A stretch of DNA of 64,000 bases from Cephalotrichum gorgonifer (GCA_900312665.1 ONZQ02000002.1:1375688-1439687); one strand, 5' to 3'. Counted from the first letter of the stretch, positions 32,019 to 42,024 are shown. Translations and numbers: made by a program. The notes: generated by a model not told the origin, from the sequence alone.

Positions 32019-34039
32019 ATGGGTGAAGACGGCGGTCCCGCCCCCAGCGCAGGCGCAACAGCAGGCGTGACCAAACCAGCCGGTCCCCTCGATGTCCCCG
32101 GGTCGTCGGATGGCCCGCACCCGGCCCCCTCCCACCGCCCCGGGCTGAGCCTCGGCGAACTGCCGAAGGCCAGCCTCGAGGAGATCCTGTCGCCGACGGG
32201 GGCCACGACGCCGACTCCCTTCGGGGTGCGGTCCGGCTCCTTGGACCTGGATGATTACTTTGTAAGTGGTCTGCACCCTTGAAGGGGACTGCACCCACCC
32301 TATCCCTTCCGCCATATAGGTCTTACACGAGACTTGGTTGTTGGCTGTGTATATGGGTTCCTATGAGGTGGAGGGGAGAGAGAGAGGGAGAGAGAGAGAG
32401 AAGATGAGTAGTTCATGAGAGTCGAGCGACTGATTGGTTTCGTTCATAGGCCGGTCCCCGCGACATCGGGAAGCACTCCAAGTGGCCCCTCTTCCTCCGC
32501 ATGCACGGCAGTATCACTCCCAAGCTCATCCTGCCCCTATTGTTCGTCGGCGGGTGGGCCACTGCCATTACCCTCATCTGCGAAAAAGTCTACGATCGTA
32601 AGTCCGCGACCACATCATACCCCCCCGTTGGTATATCATCAAAACTAATCCTCCGAACAAGTCGGCATCGACAGCATCCTCCTCACTGTCACCGGTTTCG
32701 TCGTCGGTCTCAGTCTCTCCTTCCGTAGCTCGACGGCCTACGAGAGGTACTCCGAGGGTCGCAAGTACTGGGCTCAGGTGATCAACGCGTCACAGACCCT
32801 CGGCCGCATCTTCTGGGTTCACTCGCGTGAGAAGGATCGGGACGACCCGGAGAAGATCAAGTCGCACCTGTTGCACACGATGTAAGTTGGTCCAGACTCG
32901 ATCTCGACAGAAAGAACCCCCCCAACCCCCCAACCCCGGCTTTGTTCTTCACCGGAATCGGGGGGAAGAACAACGGTGAAGTTAATGGAAATAATAACTA
33001 ACATGCAATAGGACCTGCTCCAACCTTATCGTTGCCTTCGCCATTGCCCTGAAGCACAAGCTCCGCTTCGAGCCCTACACCGCGTACGACGACCTCTCCC
33101 ACCTCGTCGCCCACCTGGACACCTTCGCCGGCGCCGCCACTGCAGTCGACCCCTCCGCCGCCGTCTACCCGCCCAAGAACTGGTTCAAGGGGGTCGGCGA
33201 GCGACTCGGCGTGTCCTTCGCCGAGAGCAACCCGCGCAAGGCGCTCAAGAAGGCACGCAAGCCGCTGGGGAACCTGCCCCTCGAGATCCTGAACTACTTG
33301 GGGCGGTACCTCGACCTCCAATGTCTTAACGGGAACCTGCCGATCCCGATGCAGCAGACGCTTGCGTGTAAGTGCATCTCCTCCCACTGCTCCCCTTCCC
33401 TGTCTACTACTCTCGTGTACAAACACACGTGCCATCTTGATATACCCCTCCACTCTTTCCTCTTGAAATAATGTTCTCCTGTTTCTGAACCCGCCTGCAG
33501 ACAACAACCTCGGATTCCTCAATGACTCCCTCACCCACACCGATCGCGTCCTTAACACCCCTCTCCCCATCGCCTATACCATCTCCATCTCCCAGATCAC
33601 CTGGGTATACATCATGCTCCTCCCCTTCCAGCTCTACCCGCGCCTCGAATGGGTCACCATCCCCGCCACCGTAGCCGCCTCGTACATCATCCTCGGTCTC
33701 CTCTTCATCGGCCGCGAGATTGAGAACCCCTTCGGCCAGGACGTGAACGACCTTCCCCTCGATCAATACTGCGAACAGATCGCCACCGAATTGGACGTCA
33801 TCGCTGCCCAGTCCATGGGTCTCGAGAACCTCATGGCCCAGGTCGACAGCGCCGAGAACCGCGTGCTGTTCCCCGTCAGCTCCGCATCCTTCAAGAGCTG
33901 GAAGGGCAGGAGCGAGGGGAGGCTGAGGGCCGCGATCCGGAGCAAGCCGGCCGTATCGTTCGCTGCGAGGTGCCATCATACCGGGGAGGTACAGGCGAAG
34001 AGTAATGAAGGGTCTGTTACGGGAGAGGAGAAGGTTTAA
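32019..34039 (+). CDS. Bestrophin-family (RFP-TM) anion channel
   Basis: Membrane channel of the bestrophin/UPF0187 family, probably conducting chloride or other anions. Model: exons 32019..32261, 32450..32597, 32662..32881, 33012..33367 and 33501..34039, 501 residues, all GT-AG and in frame. Order: Pro/Ser-rich cytosolic N-terminus (1-81), first TM region PKLILPLLFVGGWATAITLI, second region SILLTVTGFVVGLSLSFRSS leading into the family signature STAYERYSEGRKYW, a helical middle, then YNNLGFLNDSL, TWVYIMLLPFQLY, the TM pair IPATVAASYIILGLLFIG and the conserved REIENPFGQDVNDLPLD. Ends with a soluble tail. The first intron holds a GA-rich microsatellite. Fungal members can also lie in organelle membranes; location unknown. 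Confidence 0.92.
32374..32401. repeat. GA-rich microsatellite in bestrophin intron 1
   Basis: Interrupted (GA)n tract within the 188-nt first intron of the bestrophin gene, upstream of its acceptor. Confidence 0.8.
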
Positions 34040-34339
34040 GGGGTTTTGATTCCAGAGTGAGAGTGTACTGGAATAAGGGGGTCAATCGGGGGCGAGGGGC
34101 CTAGTGTCGGGATGTTTAAGACTTTCGATGGTGCTTCGGTTTCGGTTACCCTCTTGCCCCCTTGGAAACAGCAAGTTTTTTTTCGTTTCTTTTTTGTTCA
34201 GCACAAGCAAAGCATATGGATCTAGGAAAAAAAAAACACGGATTGGAGTTTGTTTCCGTACCTGCTATTTAAGCGGCGTTTGGAACTTTTTGTAATAAAC
34301 AGGAACAAGTACTTGTATCTTATAAAGTCTTCTATTCAT
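34040..34339. other. 3' flank of bestrophin gene
   Basis: 300 bp with bestrophin 3' UTR sequence, two short homopolymers and one ACAAGTACTTGT palindrome (34305-34316). No gene is seen. Confidence 0.4.
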
Positions 34340-34861
34340 TTAGCTGTATGCCCAGGGATTTATTATCTCTCCCATTGGACAGTTTGGAAGAATCATTTGC
34401 TCGAGGGTTTGACTCTGATGTCTTGGACAGTTCAGATGTGCCGGAGGAGCGCTCGCTCCCTTCATGTTGTTCACTATTCTGTTCTTGCCCCTCTCATGTC
34501 CGTCCGCCCAATTCTTCTTCTTATCCTTCTTGGGCTTGTCATCCCTCCCCCTCTTATTGTCCTAGGATGTTTTCTTTGTCATATGTTTAGGACACATGCC
34601 AAGTTTTTCCGTAACCTGAGGATCCCCAAGCTTCCACAGAGAACACCGCAGTATCAAGACTTTGTCCTTCTTCTCCTTCTCTTTTTTCTTCTTCTCCTCC
34701 TTCTTCGCCTTCGCCTTCGCCTTCGCCTTCGCCTTCGCCTCCTTCGACTCCTTTCTCTTCCTCCTCTCCTCCTTCTTCTCATCGCACATGACATCCTTAA
34801 CGAGCGCTGAGATGCATGCACAATTCTCGTAGCGGGTCACCGGTATATAGATCGTGCACAT
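34340..34861 (-). CDS. Possible Cys/Lys-rich small protein, with in-frame TAG at a possible acceptor
   Basis: Not recognised by name. From ATG 34861 the frame runs 99 codons to TAG at 34562-34564. Seen: spaced cysteines (MCTIYI, YENCACIS, DVMCDEKK, ILRCSLW, GMCPKHM) around a basic low-complexity block with AKAKAKAKAK encoded by a hexanucleotide repeat. Small fungal proteins with an N-terminal C-x-C..C..CP-x-C/H layout are common, which is the main reason to call it. After the single TAG the same frame continues 73 further codons to TAA at 34340, again Lys-rich (DNKRGRDDKPKKDKKKNW). The TAG can be the acceptor of a 54-nt in-frame intron (34562..34615, donor GTTACG), giving 154 residues. It is equally possible that the gene is shorter or not real. 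Confidence 0.35.
34704..34739. repeat. Hexanucleotide tandem (TTCGCC) x 6
   Basis: Six perfect copies of TTCGCC on the plus strand. Read on the minus strand it encodes alternating Ala-Lys in the possible Lys-rich protein at 34340-34861; on the plus strand it would encode Leu-Arg repeats, which I regard as a shadow. Confidence 0.9.
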
Positions 34862-36984
34862 TATTGACGAGTGCTAGTGTTATTCCTTTTTTTATTGCCC
34901 GCCGTTTTTCGTTTATGTACCAGTACCAGGTAATTCAGATCGTTAGGTCAGGTGGGTTAGGTGGCGAGGTGTTATAGCACGAGGATGGCCTTTGGGTGAG
35001 GCAAGTTACGGTGGACATCTCAGTGTCTAAATATGAGAGTCAAGGTTGGATGCTGCCATTTTTGGCATCATTTACTCTTGTACGATGCCTGTTGGCAGGT
35101 GCCCGCTACTTGGGTCTTAAAACATCTTCTTTGTCTCTGTTAGATTTAGAGAACTTGAAAGGGGCAGCTGCACGCACTCTCTTTGTTGAGGATCAGGTGC
35201 ATGATAGGAGAGCTAACCTTATCTATGAACGTATGGTCATGAGAGGATAGACGACAGCGGGTGAGCAGGCGCTCTCTTTGAGGGATTGTAAGTGGAGGTC
35301 AGGGGACCTGAAAATTGCACTAGTATGACCGTTTCCGCTACGAAGACTGGGCATGGCATCCTCCGACTCCCCTTTGCTGTCCTTGGAATACCATCGCCCG
35401 TCTGGAGCCAGCACATTGGCTCGATGAACCTCCTTTAGTGTGGCGGGCCATAAGAGTCTCTTCGCCTCGGCCGAATAAACCACCCACAGGCGCCATCCTC
35501 AATTTTATCTCTTGGACCCATTTTATAAAGGTAGCCTCCTCCTACAACTCGGACGTTTTGGGTGTGGCCGTGTACGTCAACCGTCGACAGGATAGAGAAG
35601 CTACCAAAGTGGAATAGCGCGGACCGGATCATTGTCCGTGAGACAGGTACGCCGGCCGGGACCCACACGGACGGATCAGCGCCGTCCGATGCCAGTTGCG
35701 ACCTGTCCAAAACTGAGAAACTGACCTTCAGCGGCACCCTTCATCTTCTAAAGCCAACTCATTTGAATATTTGCTATGACATATTTTAGTACTGGTGCGG
35801 CAGGACGGTAGACTCCCGCCTTTCAAAGGACTTCCTATTGAAGCTATCACCCAACCAGTGCCTTCAATAACGACCCGGGAGAAGCATGTCGTCCTCGATC
35901 TTCCGCATAGGGATACAGAATAGCTTGTCTTGTGAGGTGCTATCGCTAACTAACCTTGCGACCACCTTGTGGGCTATCAGAGGAAAATGGCTTACGGTGA
36001 TGGACAGATGCCGTCGAAGACATCGGTGGCATCCAAATCATCGACAGATGGAAGATGACCCATGGTCAAGACAGCTCTTTCATGACCCCAAGCCCTCTAC
36101 CATCACTGGTGTATATGGCTAAATTCTACGCTGCATTTAGCCTCGGAAACCAGGGCTCCGGGCATCTATACCGCTCTCCTCTACGCCTAAGAGCTGTTTC
36201 TAAGACACCAAGATGCCATTGACACTCGCCGGATGGCAATTACCGGCCCGGCGAATTATCACGCAACAGTTACAGAGGAGCATCGCCGAACTTGTCATCA
36301 TTATCCCGCCGTTTACGAAAGCCTACCCTCTTCATGGTCGTGGGCGGGCGTTGGCGGAAAGGTGCCGTTCCACAACCTGTATTATCGGTCATACAAACTG
36401 GTTTTCATGCTCTCCCCTCATCCTGGTTTCAAATACGCAGGAGATAAAGCTCTACTAAAATATTACTCAGTACAAAAGTCCATGGAATACAGCTTCCGAG
36501 AAACGCGCGAGAAAGCCGAGTGACGTCCGATCTCTTACAAGATTCGTTCCCCCCACCGGCTCGAGAACGCCCGCGCGAGGCGCCGATTTGGAATCATCGT
36601 GGCGATGACATGGATTTCAAATCCCCCTGGCCGATTATCTGACACAGCGTCATTACTAAGCCGACCTGACGCAGTACCTTGGATGTCCCGTCCCTTTGCT
36701 ACGACGCAGCCAATTAAACACCAAAGTTATGAAGAGGGTCGGTCCCCCCGCAGCGGATGTACCTTTCTATTCCCTTCCGGGCAGATCAAAGTATTTTTAC
36801 CGCCAAACTCGGGTCGTTTTGATGTGAAATCAACTACATCATCGCAAAGCAGCTAGCACGTAATAACCACAACTCCTACTACGTACATCCTCCAGTATAT
36901 AATTTCGCGACACCCCCTCACCACTTTTTTCTTCCCCCTCTATTAACCGCCGATTAACGCACCTTCTTCCACCCCCAACCTGAT
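34862..36984. other. Gene-poor gap upstream of glutaredoxin with fragmentary coding-like frames
   Basis: 2.1 kb. Apart from the relic candidate on the minus strand (35223-35737) there are coding-like but unjoinable frames on the plus strand at about 34996-35250, 35800-35934 and 35997-36524. None has a full start-to-stop gene structure I can support. The last 100 bp are the glutaredoxin leader. Confidence 0.35.
35223..35737 (-). pseudogene. Possible gene relic, two overlapping frames
   Basis: Not recognised. Two minus-strand frames overlap: the upstream one (35435-35737) reads SVWVPAGVPVSRTMIRSALF and VVGGGYLYKMGPRDKIEDG, and the downstream one (35223-35483) reads RLWVVYSAEAKRLLWP and VLAPDGRWYSKDS. 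They would join smoothly at about 35490 if one base were present, and the upstream frame has no ATG at its 5' end (GTG preceded closely by TGA). No GT-AG pair I could find joins them in frame. That pattern fits a decayed gene. It may also be chance open frames, so the call is tentative. Confidence 0.3.
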
Positions 36985-37550
36985 ATGTCCTCCTTCCTCA
37001 AGAGATTCTTCTCATCCGCACCACCAGTCAACATGTCGCAAGCCACCGCCAGGGTCCAGGGTCTCATCGACCAGAACAAAGTTGGTACGTGTGAATTTCC
37101 CGCTCCCCCCAGGAAGCACGGAGGGGTTCCTGCGATCCGCAAATCTTTTTGGCTAACTCGGACTCTCCTCCAGTCGTCTTCTCCAAGTCCTACTGCCCCT
37201 ACTGCAAGGCTACCAAGTCCACCCTATCGAGCCTCGACGCCGAGTTCACCGTCTACGAGCTCGACCAACTACGTACGTCCGATCCTCGCTCCGAACCTCC
37301 CTACAACTCCCTCGAGCCCCCATCCCCCACCTTCTTACGATGAAACCCCTCCCCAAAGCTAACAAGCAAATCAAATTCAGCCGACGGCGCCGAGACCCAA
37401 GACGCACTCCAGGTCATCTCCGGCCAGCGCACCGTCCCCAACATCTTCATCAACCAGAAGCACATCGGCGGCAACTCGGACCTCCAGAGCCTCTCCCAGA
37501 GCGGGGAGCTGAAGAAGCTCCTCCGCGAGGCGAATGCGCTGAAGCTCTAA
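36985..37550 (+). CDS. GRX1: Dithiol glutaredoxin, two possible starts
   Basis: Glutathione-dependent oxidoreductase that reduces disulfides and mixed glutathione disulfides. Model: exons 36985..37084, 37174..37272 and 37381..37550, 122 residues. Seen: active site SKSYCPYCKATK (Cys41, Cys44), the cis-Pro block QRTVPNIFINQKHIGGNSDL with TVP and GG motifs that bind glutathione, and C-terminal LKKLLREANAL. The CPYC site makes it a class I dithiol enzyme like yeast Grx1/Grx2. The first 16 residues (MSSFLKRFFSSAPPVN) are basic, hydroxylated and free of acids, like a mitochondrial presequence; a second in-frame ATG at 37033 (MSQATARVQ) would give a cytosolic form. Yeast GRX2 uses that trick. Converges on AIM18 after 283 bp. 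Confidence 0.93.
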
Positions 37551-37833
37551 GCGCCCCGCCCGTTCCCCTCCGTCCTTTCCTTATGCGCGCTTCTTTAAAT
37601 CATGTATGAACTATGAACCGAGGTCTTTAGCCCAGAAGGGGTCGAGGTTTGGTGGAGGTGGGGTTAATGATAGAGATACATCATTGTTCGAGTGAGATAG
37701 AATTGAAATTCTGTTTTGAGTCGAGTAGCATTCATTCGCCTCTGGCCTTGATGCGAAGTCCCCTATACTAATACACCCAATGTACATGTCGCCCGAACCT
37801 TAAAACCCCAAGTCTAAACTACAATACATGTTC

Positions 37834-38931
37834 CTATACCACCTGCGCAGCGACTGTCCCGATGGGCCGTTCCACAAACTCCATCAGCCCATCCACGATA
37901 TTGTGCCTCGTCCCCTCTGACGCAACCTTCTTCCCCGCAAGGTAATTCAGCCACAGCAACCTCGACACCCTCTCGTCCGGCACGGTCCCCAGCTCCTTCC
38001 GGCCCTCCTTCTTCTCGTCGTACAGGATGCGCATGAAGCCCCTGCCGTCGCGGCAGAGCAGCAGCTCGTCGGTCTTGGGCACCTTGCCTCTGTTCAGCGC
38101 GCGCTTCAGCTGCTGTATCGCCTCCCCGAAGCCGTCGTCCTCGTACTTCTCGTTCCCCTTGGACCGCGCCGTGATGGCCCGGACGAACGCGTCGCGCATG
38201 TGGTGGAAGTCGGTGTCCCTCACCGGCACGATCCTGAAGGCCGAGCGGCACCCGGCCTCCCGGAGTAGCGAGTCCCACGTCTCCTCGCCCCTCTCGGGGT
38301 CCAGCAGCGTCTTCCGCAACTCCTCCTTCTCGCCCGACACCAGCGTCGTCGCGAGCCCGTTCACCTTCTTCACAAGGTAGCTCTGCAGCTTTGTGATGTC
38401 CGACGTCGCGACGTAGAAGCCCACCACGTAGACCTGTATGCTCAGGAAGCTCACCGTCCTCACCCCGAGGCCGACGAGGGTATACTGTGTCCCCAGATCG
38501 TCCACCGCCGTAGCCGGCAGCCCGTCCGAGCTCTTCGAGAGGTCAATCGTCCGCGGGAACGTCGGCACGGTGGAGTTGCCCGTCGGGACGATCTCGTTGC
38601 CGTACTCGTCGTGGACCACGACCTTGCGCTTCGTGCCGCCGTCGACGGTGAAGGTCTCGGCCGGGATCTTGGAGTCGAGCTTCGTCTTCTTCGAGAGGGC
38701 CTCCTTAAGCTTCATGGAGGTGTAGACGATCCCGATCACGCCGGCCAGGACGCCCGCGGTGAGGAAGGCCCGGCGGTCGCGCTCGTAGTCCGAGCGGCTG
38801 TCGGCGAGCCGGCGGACGTTAAGGTTGTCGGTGGCGCGGTGGGGGGGCTTTGCGCGGGAGAGGAAGGTCCGGGACGCAGGGGCGTGGCGCGCGGCGCGGA
38901 GCGCCGGCCGGAGGAGCGTTCGGGTTGACAT
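37834..38931 (-). CDS. AIM18: Aim18/Aim46-like mitochondrial protein (chalcone-isomerase fold)
   Basis: One exon, 365 residues, ATG start. N-terminus (MSTRTLLRPALRAARHAPAS) is Arg-rich and acid-free, a mitochondrial targeting signal; a TM-like segment follows (RAFLTAGVLAGVIGIVYTSM, about 54-73). The C-terminal two thirds have the chalcone-isomerase-like fold: GLGVRTVSFLSIQVYVVGFY, a helical middle with AFRIVPVRDTDFHHMRDAF, DELLLCRDGRGFMRILYD, and RVSRLLWLNYLAGKKVAS. Known: yeast Aim18/Aim46 are inner-membrane, intermembrane-space proteins of this fold; they bind heme and lack isomerase activity. The Arg in the heme- or ligand-contact strand (GVRTVSF) is present. Divergent from the RNase III-like gene with 652 bp between starts. 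Confidence 0.87.
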   Translation of the reverse strand: MSTRTLLRPALRAARHAPASRTFLSRAKPPHRATDNLNVRRLADSRSDYERDRRAFLTAGVLAGVIGIVYTSMKLKEALSKKTKLDSKIPAETFTVDGGTKRKVVVHDEYGNEIVPTGNSTVPTFPRTIDLSKSSDGLPATAVDDLGTQYTLVGLGVRTVSFLSIQVYVVGFYVATSDITKLQSYLVKKVNGLATTLVSGEKEELRKTLLDPERGEETWDSLLREAGCRSAFRIVPVRDTDFHHMRDAFVRAITARSKGNEKYEDDGFGEAIQQLKRALNRGKVPKTDELLLCRDGRGFMRILYDEKKEGRKELGTVPDERVSRLLWLNYLAGKKVASEGTRHNIVDGLMEFVERPIGTVAAQVV

Positions 38932-39583
38932 GGCGGGATTAGAGCTCGTGTTCCGTGGGGTGCCGAGCGGGGAGTTACTTCGTCGAGAAAGGGCGAGGTG
39001 TAGTAATATATATGGGCCTATCGAGATGGGAGATGCGATGTCGGAAACTTCTGTGTGGTGGAGGCTGGAGCTGCGAAGGTTCTGGTAAAGCGGAACTAGT
39101 CAGCTTGATGGAGCCAATTGAACTTGGGGATCCTCATTTTCGGACATACCGGACTCTCCAGGATAGCCGAATTCTCGTATGGGAGGTTCCCGACCCGTTC
39201 TCTTCCAAACACGACCAAGATGACCTGATACAGGTTGGCGCCAAGAATGGGTTTGTCGACGTCACCATACCTGAACATCACGTGACAGCAACTCACGATA
39301 GTTGGCTCGGTTTGGGAGGTCGATGGGGCAATGGTTCAGCTTCATCCAAATCTCAGCCTTGACGCCCAACTTGTAAGTGATGGTTGCCTTTACCACACGA
39401 AACGAAACCCCGCTTTCGTGTAACGCAAAGGCATATAGCTATAAAGATGTTACAGGCTGCTGTTTATAAAATAGTCTTTAATTAATTTATCTTGCTCGAT
39501 TCCAAGTATTATACCATCTTGATTTTCAACTCGTGCAATTATTTCACCGAAGCAAGCCCCTTCAGTCCACTCAAGACGCAAAC
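38932..39583. other. Divergent intergenic, AIM18 / RNase III-like gene
   Basis: 652 bp with both promoters. A plus-strand frame (38955-39362) has somewhat protein-like composition but begins inside the AIM18 promoter and matches nothing I know. No gene is called. Confidence 0.35.
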
Positions 39584-39834
39584 ATGGACTTTGCTGCCCG
39601 CTTTGCGGGGAAGGTCTTACGCTGCGAGGGCATCATCGGATATGCCTTCAAGTCTAAGACGCTTTGCGGCGAGGCCTTGAACGCTGCGGGGGATCATATG
39701 TCCGTTTACACCCTGGACGGGGCTTTAAGCCAGATGCCAAAGAACACCCGTCTCGCAGTCTATGGTGATGCCGTAGCTGCCGCGCATTTGTGTGGCCTCT
39801 GGCTGGATAAAAGTGTCCATAACCGTCAGTACCG

Positions 39835-39870
<36 letters not shown>

Positions 39871-40178
39871 GCGATTGGTGTAATAAGTCACACTGACTGA
39901 CCTGGGGGGTGATTCAAGAGGAGTGGGATGTCATTCGCAAAGCGACACTCGCCAACGACAATCTTGCCCGAGTCGGCAGCGACCTTGGTCTCTGCGAGTG
40001 CATCGTACTTAACAATGGCACCACTACACCCTCTTCCAAGATGACCGCGACCGCTGTCGAGGCTATCCTCGGCGCCGTGCACAGAGACGGCGGAGATGCC
40101 TCCTTGGCCAAGGTCATGGGCCGACTGGGGCTGACGCAACACGCCTTACTGTCACCGGTAACGCTCGGTCGTTATTGA
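39584..40178 (+). CDS. Small RNase III-fold protein, catalytic residues degenerate
   Basis: Model: exons 39584..39824 and 39919..40178, 166 residues; the intron donor is GTCAGT and the acceptor CAAG/AGG. Seen: GYAFKSKTLCGEALNAAG (RNase III alpha-helix 1 style: Y.F....L..ALT), the signature-like NTRLAVYGDAVAAAHLC, a helical DVIRKATLANDNLARVGSDL, and KMTATAVEAILGAVHRDGGD. Compared with the RNase III signature E-R-L-E-F-L-G-D, both glutamates are replaced (Thr and Ala) while Asp stays, and the second acidic pair keeps only Glu (VEAI). There is no dsRNA-binding domain. Probably a non-catalytic member, like mitoribosomal mL44/mL57, or a fungal orphan subgroup. Function unknown. Confidence 0.75.
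39840..39869. repeat. T30 homopolymer in an intron
   Basis: Thirty consecutive T inside the only intron of the RNase III-like gene, about 50 bp before its acceptor. Length is likely variable between strains and uncertain in assembly. Confidence 0.9.
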
Positions 40179-41439
40179 ACCTATGCTATGTAGAGTGGCT
40201 GTACCACTACTCACTTGGTCTTCTAGGTCCCTTCACGACCCGCTCTAGGTTTCCGTTTCGCGCAGCCCCCAAAGTCCTTGTATGCTCTCGAAGGACGATT
40301 ACTCGTACGGGTTCCTCCGCGAAAACGGAGACCGGATCTGTTGCTCGGAATAATAGCCCCGTCCTCCAGCCACAACCTCAGTTTTCTGTATGAGATATAC
40401 GGACTAGTATTCGGCAATAACATACGAGGACTCCGGGGCCGCACGAAGTGGAAGCCTAAAGCAGGTGACACCAGGGCCGACTTGTTCCATCGAGAAATTC
40501 CCTGTATTTTCCTCCCATTAAAGAAGGTGCGAAAGGTCGCTCGTAGAAACCGGATTCGACCTTCAACTCTTTATCAGTTCTGGATCATGAGTTCAAGACA
40601 CCCTCTCAGGTTAACTGGCCAGATGATTATAAGTCATTTCAGAGGAGGACCGATTTGGGGGGCGACGGGCTGTTTAACTTGGGGTATTAGGTGCGGCGGG
40701 AAACACAGCAAAGTAGTGCTGAGCGGATTTTGTGTGTGCAAGGTTGATGTTGACATGGGACTTTCAGGGTGTTAGTCATATTGGATTGGACATGTGAAGG
40801 GCTAGCGGAGCCCCATGCCTTACTCACATTACGACAACCACCTGTATGCCAACTTTTGGCCACCCCTACAGCCCCTTCAAGCCCTCCAAACGACATGACA
40901 ACAGAAGATACACTTCATGCTTGAGCCCATTCTTGTTTTGAATCTGCTCCCAGCCGCTCAGGCTGTTCACATAGCTTGCTTTCACTGTCGAAAATAAAAA
41001 CAGGCACACAAAGGACATGGCAATAGCACGTGGTACATGTTGTTTGACGAAACAAGGAACTACTGGAACTTGAATTTGAGAATCTCTGGGAATGGTACAA
41101 GGAAGCCAGGCACCAGGCAATGCCAGGAGTAGATCGCACCTGCTCTTTCTGGTAGTTAGGGCTGGAGCCACAGAAGGGGAAGGACGCGGAAGGTGCGAGG
41201 GGAACTGGAACAATGAAAGCACGGAAGGTGTGAAGAGAACTGGGGCCATGAAAGGGCGGAAGGTGCAACGGGCGACTGAAAGGATGGACTATTTCACCAT
41301 GCGAAGGCCACCCATCAGCCAGCTTGAACCCGAACACATCTCTTCCACCGATCGAATCGGCCAAAAAACCCCAATCTAACAACATCTACAAGAAACGAAC
41401 GAGACCATTAACATCCCACGCACCCTGGGAACGGCAAAC
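40179..41439. other. Intergenic, RNase III-like / two-TM protein
   Basis: 1.26 kb between tandem plus-strand genes. Frames on both strands are short and without recognisable products. It contains a three-copy 35-bp repeat near its end. No gene is seen. Confidence 0.4.
41185..41287. repeat. Imperfect 35-bp direct repeat, three copies
   Basis: Copies at 41185-41219, 41220-41254 and 41255-about 41287 share a cGGAAGGTGy core, a gaACTGg middle and an ATGAAAG end. They lie 150-255 bp upstream of the start codon of the two-TM protein gene, so they may be promoter elements or a minisatellite. Confidence 0.7.
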
Positions 41440-42024
41440 ATGGCCCCTAAGCACTGGCGATCTTCCCCCTCCTTCCTGATCCCCTTTGGCGCCACCGTCG
41501 TGACCCTCGAGTTCATCTTCTTCTACCACCAGGGAGTCCCGGCCCTCCTCCTTGTGGGGTCCGTGATCTTCGCGATCATCTCCGCCTTCGCCATCGTCTG
41601 CGTCCTTCGCCGCATGTACCCGCTCTGCCTCTTCGGGGCCGACGAGTTCCAGGAGCGGGCCGCGGCGCGCCGGGCGCTCATGGGCTCGGTCGAGATGCTC
41701 GACGAGGACCTGGAGCTCGGCGGGGGCACCGTCAAGTACTTGCAGGACTTCGCGGCGGACGTTGCCTACTTCGGCGAGAACGCCAGAAACATGATGCCAA
41801 AAGGACCGCCCACGCAGGAATTTGGCAAAATTATGGAGGGGATGAAGAACACACACGCCGACTTGACGGCTGTGTACTATATCGTCGACGAAGCCGTTTC
41901 GTCTCCTGCCTTGGTCACTCCCGGCCCTCAGCCCCTGGCTACCGACAACTCCCCTCGCCTTCAAGAGAAGAATGGCACGGAATGTCCACGCTGCCACAGT
42001 CGTCACCACAAAGATGGGATGTGA
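41440..42024 (+). CDS. Hypothetical two-TM protein with C-terminal CxxC
   Basis: Not recognised. One exon, 194 residues, ATG in a good context (caaacATGg). Two adjacent hydrophobic helices near the N-terminus: FLIPFGATVVTLEFIFFY (about 12-29) and LLLVGSVIFAIISAFAIVCV (about 36-55), followed by basic RRMYP, so both ends probably face the cytosol with a short hairpin loop. The rest is soluble: an acidic and helical middle (SVEMLDEDLELGGGTVKYLQ), DFAADVAYFGENARNMM, and a terminal CPRCHSRHHK that could bind a metal. No signal peptidase site is evident. G/C-rich third positions support coding. It converges on the BAR gene. Confidence 0.65.
   Translation: MAPKHWRSSPSFLIPFGATVVTLEFIFFYHQGVPALLLVGSVIFAIISAFAIVCVLRRMYPLCLFGADEFQERAAARRALMGSVEMLDEDLELGGGTVKYLQDFAADVAYFGENARNMMPKGPPTQEFGKIMEGMKNTHADLTAVYYIVDEAVSSPALVTPGPQPLATDNSPRLQEKNGTECPRCHSRHHKDGM

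Noticed and set aside
34250..34810. Leu/Arg-rich plus-strand frame of 186 codons
   Set aside because: The LRLRLR part is the complement of the TTCGCC repeat; the opposite strand has the better cysteine-patterned frame.
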